A stretch of 64,000 bases of DNA from Candidatus Krumholzibacteriota bacterium (GTDB lineage: Bacteria; Krumholzibacteriota; Krumholzibacteriia; Krumholzibacteriales; WJIX01): assembly GCA_034520215.1 (NCBI GenBank), contig JAXHNR010000001.1, positions 668,560 through 732,559 on the forward strand. The letters run 5' to 3'. The notes beneath the pieces were generated by a model. It did not search any database. It was given only the letters and a program-made list of their open reading frames with translations, and was not told the origin of the DNA. This document shows positions 52,078-61,723 of the stretch, one piece after another. The position numbers and the translations under genes are program-made. Each line of letters starts with the position of its first letter. The stretch's first letter is position 1.

Positions 52078-52851
52078 ATGAGTGAAAAGCACATCTCTGA
52101 GAAAAGGCACTGGAACAGTTTCTGGGAACAGTCACCTGACGTTAATCAGGTTTATGACAATGAGGAAAGAGTAAGCAGACATTTTACAGAAATTGTCCCG
52201 CCTGAAGGTTTGAGGATACTTGAAGTTGGAGCCGGCTCGGGAAGAGACGGGATTTTGTTCTCCCGAATGGGAGCAAGGGTTGTTTCTCTGGATTACAGCA
52301 AAAGTGCGCTGGGGCTGGTTAAATCACAGCTTTCGAGTGGTGATTCCGTGGACCTCTGCTGTGGTGACGCGTTTTCTCTGCCCTTTAAAGATGAAACGTT
52401 TGATCTTGTTTTTCACCAGGGACTTCTGGAACATTTCCGAAATCCGGACGATATGATAAAGGAGCATAAGCGGGTTATTAAGAAGGGTGGTTATCTTCTC
52501 GTGGATGTACCACAACGGTACCATTACTATACGGTTGGTAAACATCTGCTGATATCTCTGGGAAAATGGTTCGCGGGATGGGAGACGGAGTACAGCGTGA
52601 AAGAGTTGGAGAGAATGCTGGAAAGGCAGGGGCTGACCGTTGTAAAGAGTTATGGTGAATGGTTGAATCCCCCTATATGGTTTCGAATGCTTCGGAAAGG
52701 ACTTGTCAGGTTTGGAATAAGAATTTCTATGTATCCGGCGGTTTTCTCAGCCCTGAGAAAAATCTTTCAAGGTCCGAGAAGATTTATTCTTAACATGAGA
52801 TGTACTCTTTATACAGCAGTTGTCATTGGAAGTATTGCCCGGAAAGATTAA
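52078..52851 (+). CDS. SAM-dependent methyltransferase
   Basis: This 257-residue class I methyltransferase has motif I ILEVGAGSGRDG (47-58), SLDYSKSALGLVKSQL, a DAFSLPFKDETFDLVFHQGLLEHF segment (Methyltransf_11 type) and KRVIKKGGYLLVDVP. ATG 52078 is preceded by TTTGAGG. The substrate is unknown; its location at the head of a glycosyltransferase cluster suggests modification of a sugar, lipid or cell-wall intermediate. It ends 13 bases before the glycosyltransferase start. Confidence 0.85.
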   Translation: MSEKHISEKRHWNSFWEQSPDVNQVYDNEERVSRHFTEIVPPEGLRILEVGAGSGRDGILFSRMGARVVSLDYSKSALGLVKSQLSSGDSVDLCCGDAFSLPFKDETFDLVFHQGLLEHFRNPDDMIKEHKRVIKKGGYLLVDVPQRYHYYTVGKHLLISLGKWFAGWETEYSVKELERMLERQGLTVVKSYGEWLNPPIWFRMLRKGLVRFGIRISMYPAVFSALRKIFQGPRRFILNMRCTLYTAVVIGSIARKD

Positions 52852-52864
52852 AGGAAGGTTTGTT

Positions 52865-53971
52865 TTGAGGTTTCTTGCTCTGAACTGGAGAGATATAGAA
52901 CATCCCGAAGCCGGCGGAGCTGAGGTGCATCTGCATGAAATACTTACTTTCCTTGTTAAGTGGGGACATAATGTGACACAAATTTCTTCCGCTTTTCCCG
53001 AAGGAGAATCCCAGGCAGTAGTCGATGGAGTAAGGATTCTAAGATCCGGACACTGGTTTGACGCGAATTTCACATTGCCTATCTTTGCCAGGCGTATAAT
53101 GAAATCGAATACTTTTGATGCTGTTATTGAAGATATAAACAAACTTCCCTTTTTTATGCCCCTTTATACAGATATCCCCGTTCTTGGAGTGGTACCCCAT
53201 CTTTTTGGCACTACAGTATTTCGTGAAGCAAATTGGTTGATAGGTTCATATGTTGTTATTATGGAAAAACTTATACCATATATATATAAGAACAACCGAT
53301 TTATGGTTATAAGTCCAAGTACTAAAAGTGACCTTTCCGGCAGGGGAATAGCCCCCGACAGAATAGATGTTGTATTATGCGGTCTGAATCACCAGCTATA
53401 TCGTAATCTTGATCTGGAGAGGAATGAAGATCCGACGATAGTTCATCTGGGAAGGCTTAGAAAATATAAGAGTGTTGAAATAGCAATCCGGGCGGTAGAA
53501 ATTATAAGAAAAAAACTACCTAAAGCAAAGCTCTTGATAATTGGAGACGGGCCCTATAAATCAGTACTTGAAGATACCGTTGAGAAAGCAGGCATGGAAG
53601 AGGCAGTTGAATTTAAGGGGTACATGGAAACGGAAGATGTTGTAAAGTGTCTTAATAAGGCGCATCTTCTGATTAATCCGAGTCCGAAAGAGGGATGGGG
53701 ATTAACGGTTGTGGAGGCGAACGCCTGCGGTATGCCTGTTGTAGCAAGTGACAGGCCGGGGCTTAGGGATTCCGTATGGGTAGGTGAAACAGGATATCTC
53801 GTTCCCTACGGTGATGAGAACGCGTTCGCGGAAAAGTCCCTGGAATTGCTTTTGAACAGGGACCTCTGGAGTAAGATGAGCAAAAACGCTCTGCGGCGCG
53901 TAAAAGAGCTTACATGGGAACGTTGCGCCCGCGAGAGTGAATCAATTTTAAAGAGAGTAGTTGAAGGTTGA
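52865..53971 (+). CDS. Glycosyltransferase family 4
   Basis: A 368-residue GT-B fold transferase: N-terminal FLALNWRDIEHPEAGGAEVHLHEI; C-terminal HLGRLRKYKSVEIAIRAVEII, LIIGDGPYKSVLE, and the donor-site motif SPKEGWGLTVVEANACGMPVVASDRPGLRD with E-x7-E. Start TTG 52865 follows AAGGAAGG. The acceptor is unknown. The gene ends with an 11-base overlap into the longest possible reading of the next gene, whose true start is later. Confidence 0.9.
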   Translation: MRFLALNWRDIEHPEAGGAEVHLHEILTFLVKWGHNVTQISSAFPEGESQAVVDGVRILRSGHWFDANFTLPIFARRIMKSNTFDAVIEDINKLPFFMPLYTDIPVLGVVPHLFGTTVFREANWLIGSYVVIMEKLIPYIYKNNRFMVISPSTKSDLSGRGIAPDRIDVVLCGLNHQLYRNLDLERNEDPTIVHLGRLRKYKSVEIAIRAVEIIRKKLPKAKLLIIGDGPYKSVLEDTVEKAGMEEAVEFKGYMETEDVVKCLNKAHLLINPSPKEGWGLTVVEANACGMPVVASDRPGLRDSVWVGETGYLVPYGDENAFAEKSLELLLNRDLWSKMSKNALRRVKELTWERCARESESILKRVVEG

Positions 53972-53990
53972 TAAACCGGAGGAGTTATTG

Positions 53991-54950
53991 TTGAAAAGAA
54001 GAAAAATCCTCTTTCAATGGGTTAAAATAATAATCAGTGCCGGGTTGATTACTTTCTTGATCTGGAAAATATCACCGGCCAAAATATCACACTATATCAA
54101 AGATATAGATCCATTTTTGCTAACCGCGGCTCTTTTAGTCTTTCTCCTGAGCAGTTTCCTGGGAGCTGTTCAATGGTATATTCTCCTTAAGAAGAGCGAG
54201 CTGAATTTGTCTTTCTCCAGGGTTCTTAATCTCTATTTTGTCGGTTTGTTTTTTAATAATTTTCTTCCGGCAAATGTAGGGGGCGACGCATACAAGATAT
54301 TCGATGTATCAAGGATGGGTAATGACCCATACAAAGTATTCGCGATCACGTTACTCGACAGGATATTCGGTATATTCGGTCTTTGTATCCTGGCACTTGT
54401 ATCTTCACTGATTCTGCTTCCTTCCGGGGATATAGGCAATATTAGTATGTATATATTGCTTTTCGCGGCTATCGTGGGAGGAATTCTTATATTAATGTTG
54501 AACAGGCGGCTGGCAAAACTTCTTAGAAATATTCTTACGCGAATAAAGCTGTGGAATATTGGAGAGCGCCTGGATATAATATTTAATCAGCTTGGAGGGT
54601 TGAGAGACCTCAAGTTCTTAATGACTAAAATTGTTTTACTTACTCTTTCAATCCAGTTTTTAAGGATTATGACTCATGTCATAGTAGGAAGATCGATTGG
54701 GATGGAGATGTCTATATGGATTTATCTATATTTCTTCGTTTTTGTGCCGCTACTTGGGATAATTATGATTTTACCAATTTCAATAAACGGACTTGGAGTT
54801 CGTGAGGGAGCTGGAGTTCTGCTGTTTACCAGCGTTGGGATTCTGGCTGAACAGGCGCTGCTTGTTGAATTCCTTACCTACGCCGTTATGGTTACAGTAA
54901 GTTTATCCGGCGGTATACTCTTTTTAAGGAGGAATATAGGCAGTCGATAG
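53991..54950 (+). CDS. UPF0104/AglD-like membrane protein (flippase or transferase-type)
   Basis: A 319-residue polytopic protein with about seven hydrophobic helices of the lysylphosphatidylglycerol-synthase-TM/UPF0104 family. Characteristic pieces: NLYFVGLFFNNFLPANVGGDAYKIFDVSR, TLLDRIFGIFGLCILALV, and ILPISINGLGVREGAGVLLF. Members occur in glycan clusters and are often annotated as polyprenyl-sugar flippases or related to lipid-linked sugar transfer. TTG 53991 has GGAGGAG at six bases; the first in-frame TTG (53961) precedes this site. Its position between glycosyltransferases fits transport of lipid-linked sugars, which is inference. Confidence 0.8.
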   Translation: MKRRKILFQWVKIIISAGLITFLIWKISPAKISHYIKDIDPFLLTAALLVFLLSSFLGAVQWYILLKKSELNLSFSRVLNLYFVGLFFNNFLPANVGGDAYKIFDVSRMGNDPYKVFAITLLDRIFGIFGLCILALVSSLILLPSGDIGNISMYILLFAAIVGGILILMLNRRLAKLLRNILTRIKLWNIGERLDIIFNQLGGLRDLKFLMTKIVLLTLSIQFLRIMTHVIVGRSIGMEMSIWIYLYFFVFVPLLGIIMILPISINGLGVREGAGVLLFTSVGILAEQALLVEFLTYAVMVTVSLSGGILFLRRNIGSR

Positions 54951-55042
54951 GAGAAATATTATTTCCAATTAAGATGGAATTGTTTTAGTTTAAATTAGTA
55001 GAATAAGATATTATGATTTAATGGTTTTTAAGGGAAGATGCT

Positions 55043-57589
55043 ATGTCGGAAAAGAGAATACATTATATTATTTCAGTCTTAATTTTTATAGTCAGCCTGA
55101 CGGTTTATCTGCAAACTATGGCCGCGAGTGTTTCATTCTGGGACAGCGGTGAATTTATAGCAACTTCCCATATTTTAGGTATTCCTCATTCTCCCGGCAC
55201 CCCCCTTTATGTACTTGTGGGAAAAGTCTTTTCTCTATTACCTCTGCCGCTAACCATTGCTCAGAAAGTTAACCTTCTTTCAGCAGTATTTGGAGCACTT
55301 GCCGTTTTAGTGGCATATTTGATTATGGCCGAAGTTCTCAGCCTGATGTTCGGCAGGATGAAAAACGGCTTAGAGAAATTTATCCACTACTCAGGTCCCG
55401 CGGCCGGCGCTTTGTATTTAACATTCAGTGATACTTTCTGGTGGAATGCTACTGAAGCGGAAGTATATTCACTGAGCGCGTTTCTGATGGGACTGACTAT
55501 TCTATTGGCTCTGAAGTGGTATAGAAACCCTGACGGAAAAGTCAGCGCCCCGAAAAGGCAGACAATAATCGAAGAAAAAGGAAAAACTGAGGGAAGTAAA
55601 ATACTGCTTACACTGGACGAAAAGGGAAAGAAGCATTCCCGCAATCTCGCGCTGTTTATTATTTATCTTTTTTCACTCGGCATCGGATTTCATCTTGGAA
55701 CTATTCTGACAGCCGGGGGCATATTTCTGCTCTTTTTTATAGTTAAAGAAAAAACATTCAGCAACTTTGAATTTATCGTATTCGGGTTTGGTATGGCTGT
55801 TATTGTTGCTGATATGACGATGTACAAGAATTCAATGATTACGGTCGTAGGTTTGCTGATTCTAGCCGTTCTTCTGATATGGACTATATTGTCTGAAGGA
55901 AAATTTGCCGTTACAGCGACCGCTCTCTTTCTGCTGGGTCTGTCCGTGCATTTGTTTCTCTATATCCGTTCAGGATTGAATCCCCCGATCGATGAAGTAG
56001 ATCCCGAAACATGGAGGGCTTTATACGCGCATATTCGACGAGAACAGTATCCCCCGATGAATATTTTTAACAGGAAAGCTTCTCTGATATTTCAGTTTCA
56101 GCATTTCTGGGGTTACTTCCGCGAGCAGTTCAGGATGCTCGGTGACATTATGATTGGGCGCTTTAATTTAGGCAGAGCCAGTATGATTATCCCCTTTGGA
56201 TTGGGGCTTTACGGGATAATTTCAAATTATTACAGAGAGAGGAAAAGCTGGATTGTTAATTTTACGGCTCTGGCCTTGAATTCAATAGGATTGATTCTCT
56301 TTCTCAATTTCAGTGATCATGAGGTCAGGGAGAGGGACTACTTTTATAGCGGGGCTTTCTATTTTTTCTCTATCTTTATCGGGATCGGGGCGAGCGCGTT
56401 TCTAATTCTGCTCAGGGATTATTTTAAAACCAAAGGGGCTAAATTCAGGCGCCCGACAGTAGCGGTAGGAGTTATTATTATAGTTTTATCGATACTGCCC
56501 GCGAGATATCACTGGTTTGAGCATGACAGATCTGAGAATTATATTGCAAGAGACTACGCTTACAATATGCTGGCTTGCCTGGAGCCTGACGCGGTTATTT
56601 TCACCAATGGTGATAACGACACTTTTCCCCTGTGGTATATTCAATGTGTCGAAAATTTCAGGAATGATGTATGCGTGGCCAATCTCAGTTTATTGAATAC
56701 GAATTGGTATATAAAACAGTTAAGGGATATGAAGGCCGGCGCGCCAATTAAACTGAACGATTCAGAGATTGAAAACTTAAATCCCGTAAAACTCAAAGAC
56801 GGCAGTATAGCCTGGAAACGAGACAGAGCTGTTCAGCATATAATACGGAACTCGATATGGAAACGTCCTGTTTATTTTGCGGTTACAGTTCCGCATGAAG
56901 TGTGGGAGCCTTATAAACAGAATCTTGAAATGGAAGGAATGGTGCGCAGAATTGTACCCTACAAGGGGGAACACCTTCTTAATGAATTTTTAATGACAAG
57001 GAATTTTGACGATATTTATAAGTACCGCGGGGTACTAACTGACAAAATGAAAAGAGATACGTCGGTATTTAAGAACAAAGACACAAAAACGATGTTTATT
57101 AATTTCTCAGTCGCAGCGTTTCAATTAGCTCAGGAGGCGGCGAGAGACGGAGATTATGAAGAAGCTGCCAGTCGGGCTGAACTTTCGATTGAATTTAATT
57201 CCTCTTTTGACTACGCGAAGAAATACGCGGGAATCTATTATGTTAGAAACGGGGAGCTGGCCAAAGCTGTTCGACACTATGAAGAGTTGTTAAAGAATTA
57301 TCCCGAGAGAGCGGACTATTTTACAGGTCTTGTTGCGGTTTACCGTGAAGCGGGAAAACCGGCCATGGCAATTGACGCGGTAGATAAGGGTATTAGGATG
57401 TTTCCTGATGAGAGAGATATTTATGCTTATGGTTTCCAAATCTCCGTGGACCTTGGGGATTACAGCCGGGCAAAATCATATATAGATAAATGGCTGGTAC
57501 GTCATCCGGAGGATTCTGAATTCAGCCGGCTTAAGAGACAATTTGAACAAGAGAGCAAGAGCGATTCCGGATTAAATTTACCGGAATAG
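55043..57589 (+). CDS. DUF2723 GT-C-type membrane protein with C-terminal TPRs
   Basis: This 848-residue protein has many hydrophobic helices in its first ~500 residues and an early loop SFWDSGEFIATSHILGIPHS (31-50), the DUF2723 signature with Asp34 and Glu37. This family is related to protein-O-mannosyltransferase-type GT-C enzymes such as TMEM260, which take sugar from polyprenyl-phosphate donors. A large periplasmic part follows (TNGDNDTFPLWYIQCVENF; WKRPVYFAVTVPHEVWEPY), then TPR-like repeats (AAFQLAQEAARDGDYEEAASRAELSIEFN; AIDAVDKGIRMFPDE) to the end. It would use sugar activated by the DPM1-like synthase at 58576. The protein acceptor is not known. Confidence 0.85.
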   Translation: MSEKRIHYIISVLIFIVSLTVYLQTMAASVSFWDSGEFIATSHILGIPHSPGTPLYVLVGKVFSLLPLPLTIAQKVNLLSAVFGALAVLVAYLIMAEVLSLMFGRMKNGLEKFIHYSGPAAGALYLTFSDTFWWNATEAEVYSLSAFLMGLTILLALKWYRNPDGKVSAPKRQTIIEEKGKTEGSKILLTLDEKGKKHSRNLALFIIYLFSLGIGFHLGTILTAGGIFLLFFIVKEKTFSNFEFIVFGFGMAVIVADMTMYKNSMITVVGLLILAVLLIWTILSEGKFAVTATALFLLGLSVHLFLYIRSGLNPPIDEVDPETWRALYAHIRREQYPPMNIFNRKASLIFQFQHFWGYFREQFRMLGDIMIGRFNLGRASMIIPFGLGLYGIISNYYRERKSWIVNFTALALNSIGLILFLNFSDHEVRERDYFYSGAFYFFSIFIGIGASAFLILLRDYFKTKGAKFRRPTVAVGVIIIVLSILPARYHWFEHDRSENYIARDYAYNMLACLEPDAVIFTNGDNDTFPLWYIQCVENFRNDVCVANLSLLNTNWYIKQLRDMKAGAPIKLNDSEIENLNPVKLKDGSIAWKRDRAVQHIIRNSIWKRPVYFAVTVPHEVWEPYKQNLEMEGMVRRIVPYKGEHLLNEFLMTRNFDDIYKYRGVLTDKMKRDTSVFKNKDTKTMFINFSVAAFQLAQEAARDGDYEEAASRAELSIEFNSSFDYAKKYAGIYYVRNGELAKAVRHYEELLKNYPERADYFTGLVAVYREAGKPAMAIDAVDKGIRMFPDERDIYAYGFQISVDLGDYSRAKSYIDKWLVRHPEDSEFSRLKRQFEQESKSDSGLNLPE

Positions 57590-57608
57590 AAAAGGGACTT
57601 TCTAAATT

Positions 57609-58562
57609 ATGAAGAACAAGGTGTTAGTGACGGGAGCCGCCGGATTTATTGGTTCAAATGTTTGTGAGCGGCTTATCGCGGACGGATATCAGGTGTTGGG
57701 AATAGATTCTTTTACTGATTATTACAGTCCGGAACGAAAACGGAAGAATATAGAGAATATTATTTCTGACAGTAATTTTGAATTGTTGGAAGAAGATATC
57801 AATGATTTTGATTTTCGGGGGATGATTGAAGGTTACGACTGTGTTTTTCATCTTGCCGCTCAGGCTGGAGTGAGGATGAGCTGGGGGCGGGAGTTTTCGA
57901 TTTATGTTGATTCAAACATTCTTACAACACAGAAAATCCTCGAAGCGCTTAAGGAAAACGTCAGAACAAAGCTCGTTTATTCAAGCTCAAGTTCAGTATA
58001 CGGAGAAACAGACAAGCTTCCAATGAAGGAGGAACAGAAATTAAAGCCGCTGTCTCCTTATGGAGTGACAAAGCTGTCCGGAGAACATCTGTGTGAGCTG
58101 TATAGAAATAATTATGATGTAAATGCTGTTTCTCTGAGATATTTTACAGTTTACGGGCCGAGGCAAAGGCCTGATATGGCCTTTAGCCGTTTCATAACTT
58201 CAGCTCTTGCCGGTGAGGGAATAGAGATTTACGGGGATGGTAAGCAGACCCGGGATTTTACATACATATCGGACGCTGTTGAAGCAAACATATTGGCTAT
58301 GAAATATGACGGAGAAGAGAGCATCTTCAATATAGGGGGAGGAAGCAGAGTCTCCATACTTGAAGTACTGGAATTAATAAAGACCGGAATTAACGAGGAT
58401 TTCGATATTACTTTTCTTGACAGGGCTAAAGGTGATGTTCTCGATACATGGGCTGATACTTCAAGGGCAAAAAGGGAACTTGGATTTTCGCCGGAAATCG
58501 GTCTCGAAGAAGGTCTCAAGCGGGAAATCAGGTGGTACCGTGATCTCTTAAACTCCCGGTAA
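57609..58562 (+). CDS. NAD-dependent UDP-sugar epimerase (GalE/GAE type)
   Basis: A 317-residue extended SDR: NAD-binding TGAAGFIGSN (8-17), catalytic Tyr151-x3-Lys155 (SPYGVTK) with upstream Ser (YSSSSSVYG), and YGDGKQTRDFTYISDAVEA. It converts UDP-glucose/glucuronate-type sugars at C4, like galE or UDP-glucuronate epimerases (DYYSPERKRKN is a UDP-glucuronate-epimerase-like segment near 38-48). It lies between the DUF2723 gene and the polyprenyl-P sugar synthase, so it probably provides their sugar donor. Confidence 0.9.
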   Translation: MKNKVLVTGAAGFIGSNVCERLIADGYQVLGIDSFTDYYSPERKRKNIENIISDSNFELLEEDINDFDFRGMIEGYDCVFHLAAQAGVRMSWGREFSIYVDSNILTTQKILEALKENVRTKLVYSSSSSVYGETDKLPMKEEQKLKPLSPYGVTKLSGEHLCELYRNNYDVNAVSLRYFTVYGPRQRPDMAFSRFITSALAGEGIEIYGDGKQTRDFTYISDAVEANILAMKYDGEESIFNIGGGSRVSILEVLELIKTGINEDFDITFLDRAKGDVLDTWADTSRAKRELGFSPEIGLEEGLKREIRWYRDLLNSR

Positions 58563-58575
58563 ATGAGAAGATAAT

Positions 58576-59511
58576 ATGGAAAAGAAACATAACATCTCGG
58601 TGGTTGTTCCTCTCTTCAACGAGGAGAGGAGTCTCGAAGAGCTTTATAATCGTTTAACGGCCGTGTTGGAGAAAATAGCCAATTATTACGAAATATTATT
58701 TGTTGATGACGGGTCGACTGACGGTTCTTTGAAAATTCTCCATTTATTGCGGGAGAAAGACAATCACGTTAAGATAATAAGTTTCCTGCGTAATTACGGC
58801 AAATCAGCAGCCCTGTCAGCTGGATTTGATGCCGTAAAAGGTGATATTGTAATTACAATTGATGCTGATCTTCAGGATAATCCCGATGAAATTCCAGGAC
58901 TTATCGAAGTGATAGATCAGGGAGCGGACCTTGTTTCCGGCTGGAAAATTAACCGTAAGGATCCTGTTACCAAGACCATACCCTCAAAGATTTTTAACTT
59001 TGTTACTTCGCTTGTGAGCGGCATTAAACTTCACGATTTCAACTGCGGGCTAAAGGCATATAGGAAAGAAGTTACCAAACGGGTATTAATCTATGGTGAA
59101 CTCCACCGTTTTATTCCAGTTCTGGCAGCCTGGGAAGGATTTAAAATATCTGAAGAAGGGGTAAGCCATTTCGAAAGGAAATTCGGTAAAAGTAAATACG
59201 GCACGAGAAGATTTCTTAATGGTTTTTTTGATCTAATGACTGTTATTTTTATTACTCGACGATCTACTTCACCTCTGCATTTCTTCGGGCGCATAGCTTT
59301 CTTCTTCCTGGTAATCGGAGGGTTAATTAATCTGTATTTTCTGATTCAGTGGCTCACAGGCAACGGGTTGCATGTGAGACCTGTTATGGTCGGCGGGATG
59401 ATCTTGATTGTAATGGCTGTTCAAATCGGCTCTTTTGGATTACTTGCTGAACTCTTTTCATCCCGGACCACGAAATCTTTTTCATTCAGAGAGTATTTAA
59501 TCGATGATTAA
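58576..59511 (+). CDS. GT2 polyprenyl-phosphate sugar synthase (DPM1/GtrB-like)
   Basis: A 311-residue GT2: ISVVVPLFNEERSLEELYNRL, FVDDGSTDGSL, the metal motif IDADLQDNPDEIP, LVSGWKINRKDP, then a C-terminal membrane anchor of two helices (FFFLVIGGLINLYFLIQWL and MVGGMILIVMAVQIGSF). This is the layout of GtrB/Dpm1 enzymes that load a sugar onto polyprenyl phosphate on the cytoplasmic face. It is the natural donor-maker for the GT-C-type DUF2723 and YfhO-type proteins nearby. It overlaps the next gene by eight bases. Confidence 0.9.
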   Translation: MEKKHNISVVVPLFNEERSLEELYNRLTAVLEKIANYYEILFVDDGSTDGSLKILHLLREKDNHVKIISFLRNYGKSAALSAGFDAVKGDIVITIDADLQDNPDEIPGLIEVIDQGADLVSGWKINRKDPVTKTIPSKIFNFVTSLVSGIKLHDFNCGLKAYRKEVTKRVLIYGELHRFIPVLAAWEGFKISEEGVSHFERKFGKSKYGTRRFLNGFFDLMTVIFITRRSTSPLHFFGRIAFFFLVIGGLINLYFLIQWLTGNGLHVRPVMVGGMILIVMAVQIGSFGLLAELFSSRTTKSFSFREYLIDD

Positions 59512-60655
59512 TACCGGTGAGAGCGATTGTCAGAGAATTTGTCTTGTTGGACCGGCTTATCCCTACAGGGGAGGTATATCCCATTATAATACAAGACTTG
59601 CCGAAGAATTGAGAAAAAAGTACAGAGTTTATCTCGTAAATTATAAACGTCTTTATCCGGAATTTTTATTTCCCGGCAAGACTCAATTTGACGAAAGTAA
59701 AAATCCTCTTCTGGTTGATTCTGACAGGGTCATAGATTCTGTTAATCCCTTTTCCTGGATAAAAACAGCAGTCCGCATTATCCGTTTTAAGCCGGATATT
59801 GTAATTGTTCAATGGTGGCAACCCTATCTTGCTTTCGCGTTGTCGAAGATATGTTCTATTCTGCGTCTTCTATGCGGCGGAAAAATTATCTATATCTGCC
59901 ACAATGTTCTTCCTCACGAACGATCGGTACTTGACGGTATTCTCACCAGAATGGCGTTTCTTCCCGCGGAAGGGTTTATTGTTCAGTCAAAGGAAGACAG
60001 AGACAATTTGGTTAGAATAAAAAAAAATGCCGATTTTATCCTGAGGCCTCTTCCAATCTTCGATTTTTTCAGAAAAGGAGATATTACAAGGCGGCAGGCG
60101 AGAGAAAATATTCAGGCGGATTATGATAATATTATTTTATTTTTCGGTTATGTAAGGCCATATAAGGGGCTGAAGTATCTCCTTGAAGCAATGACCACGA
60201 TTCTGAAAAATGTACAGGTTCATTTATATGTCGTGGGTGAATTCTATCAGGACAGCTCTTTTTATAAAAACTTTGTCAAAGAGAATGGGCTTTTGGGCAA
60301 TGTTACTTTTATTGACCGTTATGTTGATAATGAAGAAGTGGAAAATTTCTTTGTTGCCTCCGACCTGGTTGTGCTTCCCTATATTTCAGCTACTCAAAGC
60401 GCTATTGTTCAGATAGCCTTGTCTTTTGACAGGCCTGTTGTTGTTACGGATGTGGGAGGGCTTCCTGAAGTAGTCTCGGAAAACAGAACCGGTTTTATCG
60501 TTCCTCCGGGGGATGAGAAAGCTCTGGCCTCGGCAGTGACGAAATTCTTCCTCGAAGAATGGAATCTTAAGATGTCACCCTGTTTTGAAGAAGAAAAGAA
60601 ACGTTTCAGCTGGGAAGGTATGGTTTCCGCTCTCGAAGAACTTTTCAGAAAGTAA
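59504..60655 (+). CDS. Glycosyltransferase family 4
   Basis: A 383-residue GT-B fold protein: ICLVGPAYPYRGGISHYNTRLAEEL, FKPDIVIVQWWQPYLAFALSK, ICHNVLPHERS, then LFFGYVRPYKGLKYLLEAM, VVGEFYQ and VVLPYISATQSAIVQIALSFDRPVVVTDVGGLPEVV, a donor-site region of the kind seen in GT4 with the Asn/Asp-type nucleotide grip. The ATG overlaps the previous gene, so translation is coupled. Acceptor not known. Confidence 0.9.
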   Translation: MINTGESDCQRICLVGPAYPYRGGISHYNTRLAEELRKKYRVYLVNYKRLYPEFLFPGKTQFDESKNPLLVDSDRVIDSVNPFSWIKTAVRIIRFKPDIVIVQWWQPYLAFALSKICSILRLLCGGKIIYICHNVLPHERSVLDGILTRMAFLPAEGFIVQSKEDRDNLVRIKKNADFILRPLPIFDFFRKGDITRRQARENIQADYDNIILFFGYVRPYKGLKYLLEAMTTILKNVQVHLYVVGEFYQDSSFYKNFVKENGLLGNVTFIDRYVDNEEVENFFVASDLVVLPYISATQSAIVQIALSFDRPVVVTDVGGLPEVVSENRTGFIVPPGDEKALASAVTKFFLEEWNLKMSPCFEEEKKRFSWEGMVSALEELFRK

Positions 60656-60672
60656 TATTGGAGAAGATTAAA

Positions 60673-61566
60673 TTGTCTCAAAAATTAATTCACGTGATTG
60701 TACTTAACTGGAATGGGAAAGATGTAATAGAGGAATGCCTCGAGTCTCTTTCCGCGGTTGATTATTCTCCTATAGAAATAACAGTGGTAGATAATGCTTC
60801 TACGGATTCATCTTTGAAGATAGTGAGGGAAAGATTTCCTCAGGTTAATATTATTCGCAATAAAGAAAACCTATTGTTTGCCGGGGGTAATAATGTGGGC
60901 CTTCGGAAATGTATAAAGGAGGGGGGAGAGTTATTCCTACTGTTGAATAATGACACTGTTGCAGCGCCTGATTTTATCTCTGAGATGATAAGGGTTTTCG
61001 AGCGTCCCGATGCGGGTATAGCGGGAGCAAAAATATACTATTTTGATAATCCTGAGAGGATATGGTACGGAGGGGGCGGATTTTATCCTTTGATCGCCCT
61101 GCCCCGTCATCTGAATATAAGGAAACTCGACAGGGGAATCGATAAAGCAGTAGAAGAGACGGGTTATGTTACTGGCTGCGCGATGATGATAAGAAGGGAA
61201 GTATTGGAGCAGATTGGTCTCCTTGATCCCGGCTATGAGATGTATTGTGAAGATGTTGATTTCTGTCTCCGCGCGCTGAAAGCGGGATGGAAATCTTATT
61301 ATTCTCCCGAGGCTCATGTATGGCATAAAGTAAGTTCAAGCAGTGGCGGAGGTTTTACTCCATATAAACTGGAAAAGAGGATTGTCAGTACATACAGACT
61401 TTTCAGACTGCATAAGTCACGGGTGTGGAGAATTCTGGTTTTCCCCCTTTACGGATTTTTATTTGTTTTGCTGGCATTCGCTTTTTCCCTCTCTTGGAAC
61501 TGGGCTCTTTTCAGAAGCCTTTTCAAGGGCGTTCGGGGTGTATTTGATACTATGAGAAATATGTAG
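60673..61566 (+). CDS. GT2 rhamnosyl-type glycosyltransferase
   Basis: A 297-residue GT2: HVIVLNWNGKDVIEECLESL, VDNASTDSSL, LLLNNDTVAAPDF (DxD-type), MYCEDVDFCLRALKAGW and AHVWHKVSSSSGG, as in WbbL/rhamnosyltransferases, followed by a C-terminal hydrophobic segment (ILVFPLYGFLFVLLAFAFSLSW) that anchors it. TTG 60673 follows GGAGAAG by six bases; the TTG at 60658 is upstream of that site. It is the last glycosyltransferase before the YfhO-type gene. Confidence 0.88.
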   Translation: MSQKLIHVIVLNWNGKDVIEECLESLSAVDYSPIEITVVDNASTDSSLKIVRERFPQVNIIRNKENLLFAGGNNVGLRKCIKEGGELFLLLNNDTVAAPDFISEMIRVFERPDAGIAGAKIYYFDNPERIWYGGGGFYPLIALPRHLNIRKLDRGIDKAVEETGYVTGCAMMIRREVLEQIGLLDPGYEMYCEDVDFCLRALKAGWKSYYSPEAHVWHKVSSSSGGGFTPYKLEKRIVSTYRLFRLHKSRVWRILVFPLYGFLFVLLAFAFSLSWNWALFRSLFKGVRGVFDTMRNM

Positions 61567-61723
61567 TCAGACATGTTTACTAAAAGATATTAAAATGTTA
61601 GAATGTTAAATAGCTTGAGACAACCCTTTGTGGTAAATGTATATAACAGAAGGGACGTTAATTTCCAATTATACCTTTTTAGCGCTGGAACGAACGGATT
61701 ATATTTTGAAGAGGAGAGTTTGA

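Noticed and set aside
52747..53142. 131-codon minus-strand frame opposite the GT4 gene
   Set aside because: Antisense to well-conserved glycosyltransferase motifs; no ribosome site.
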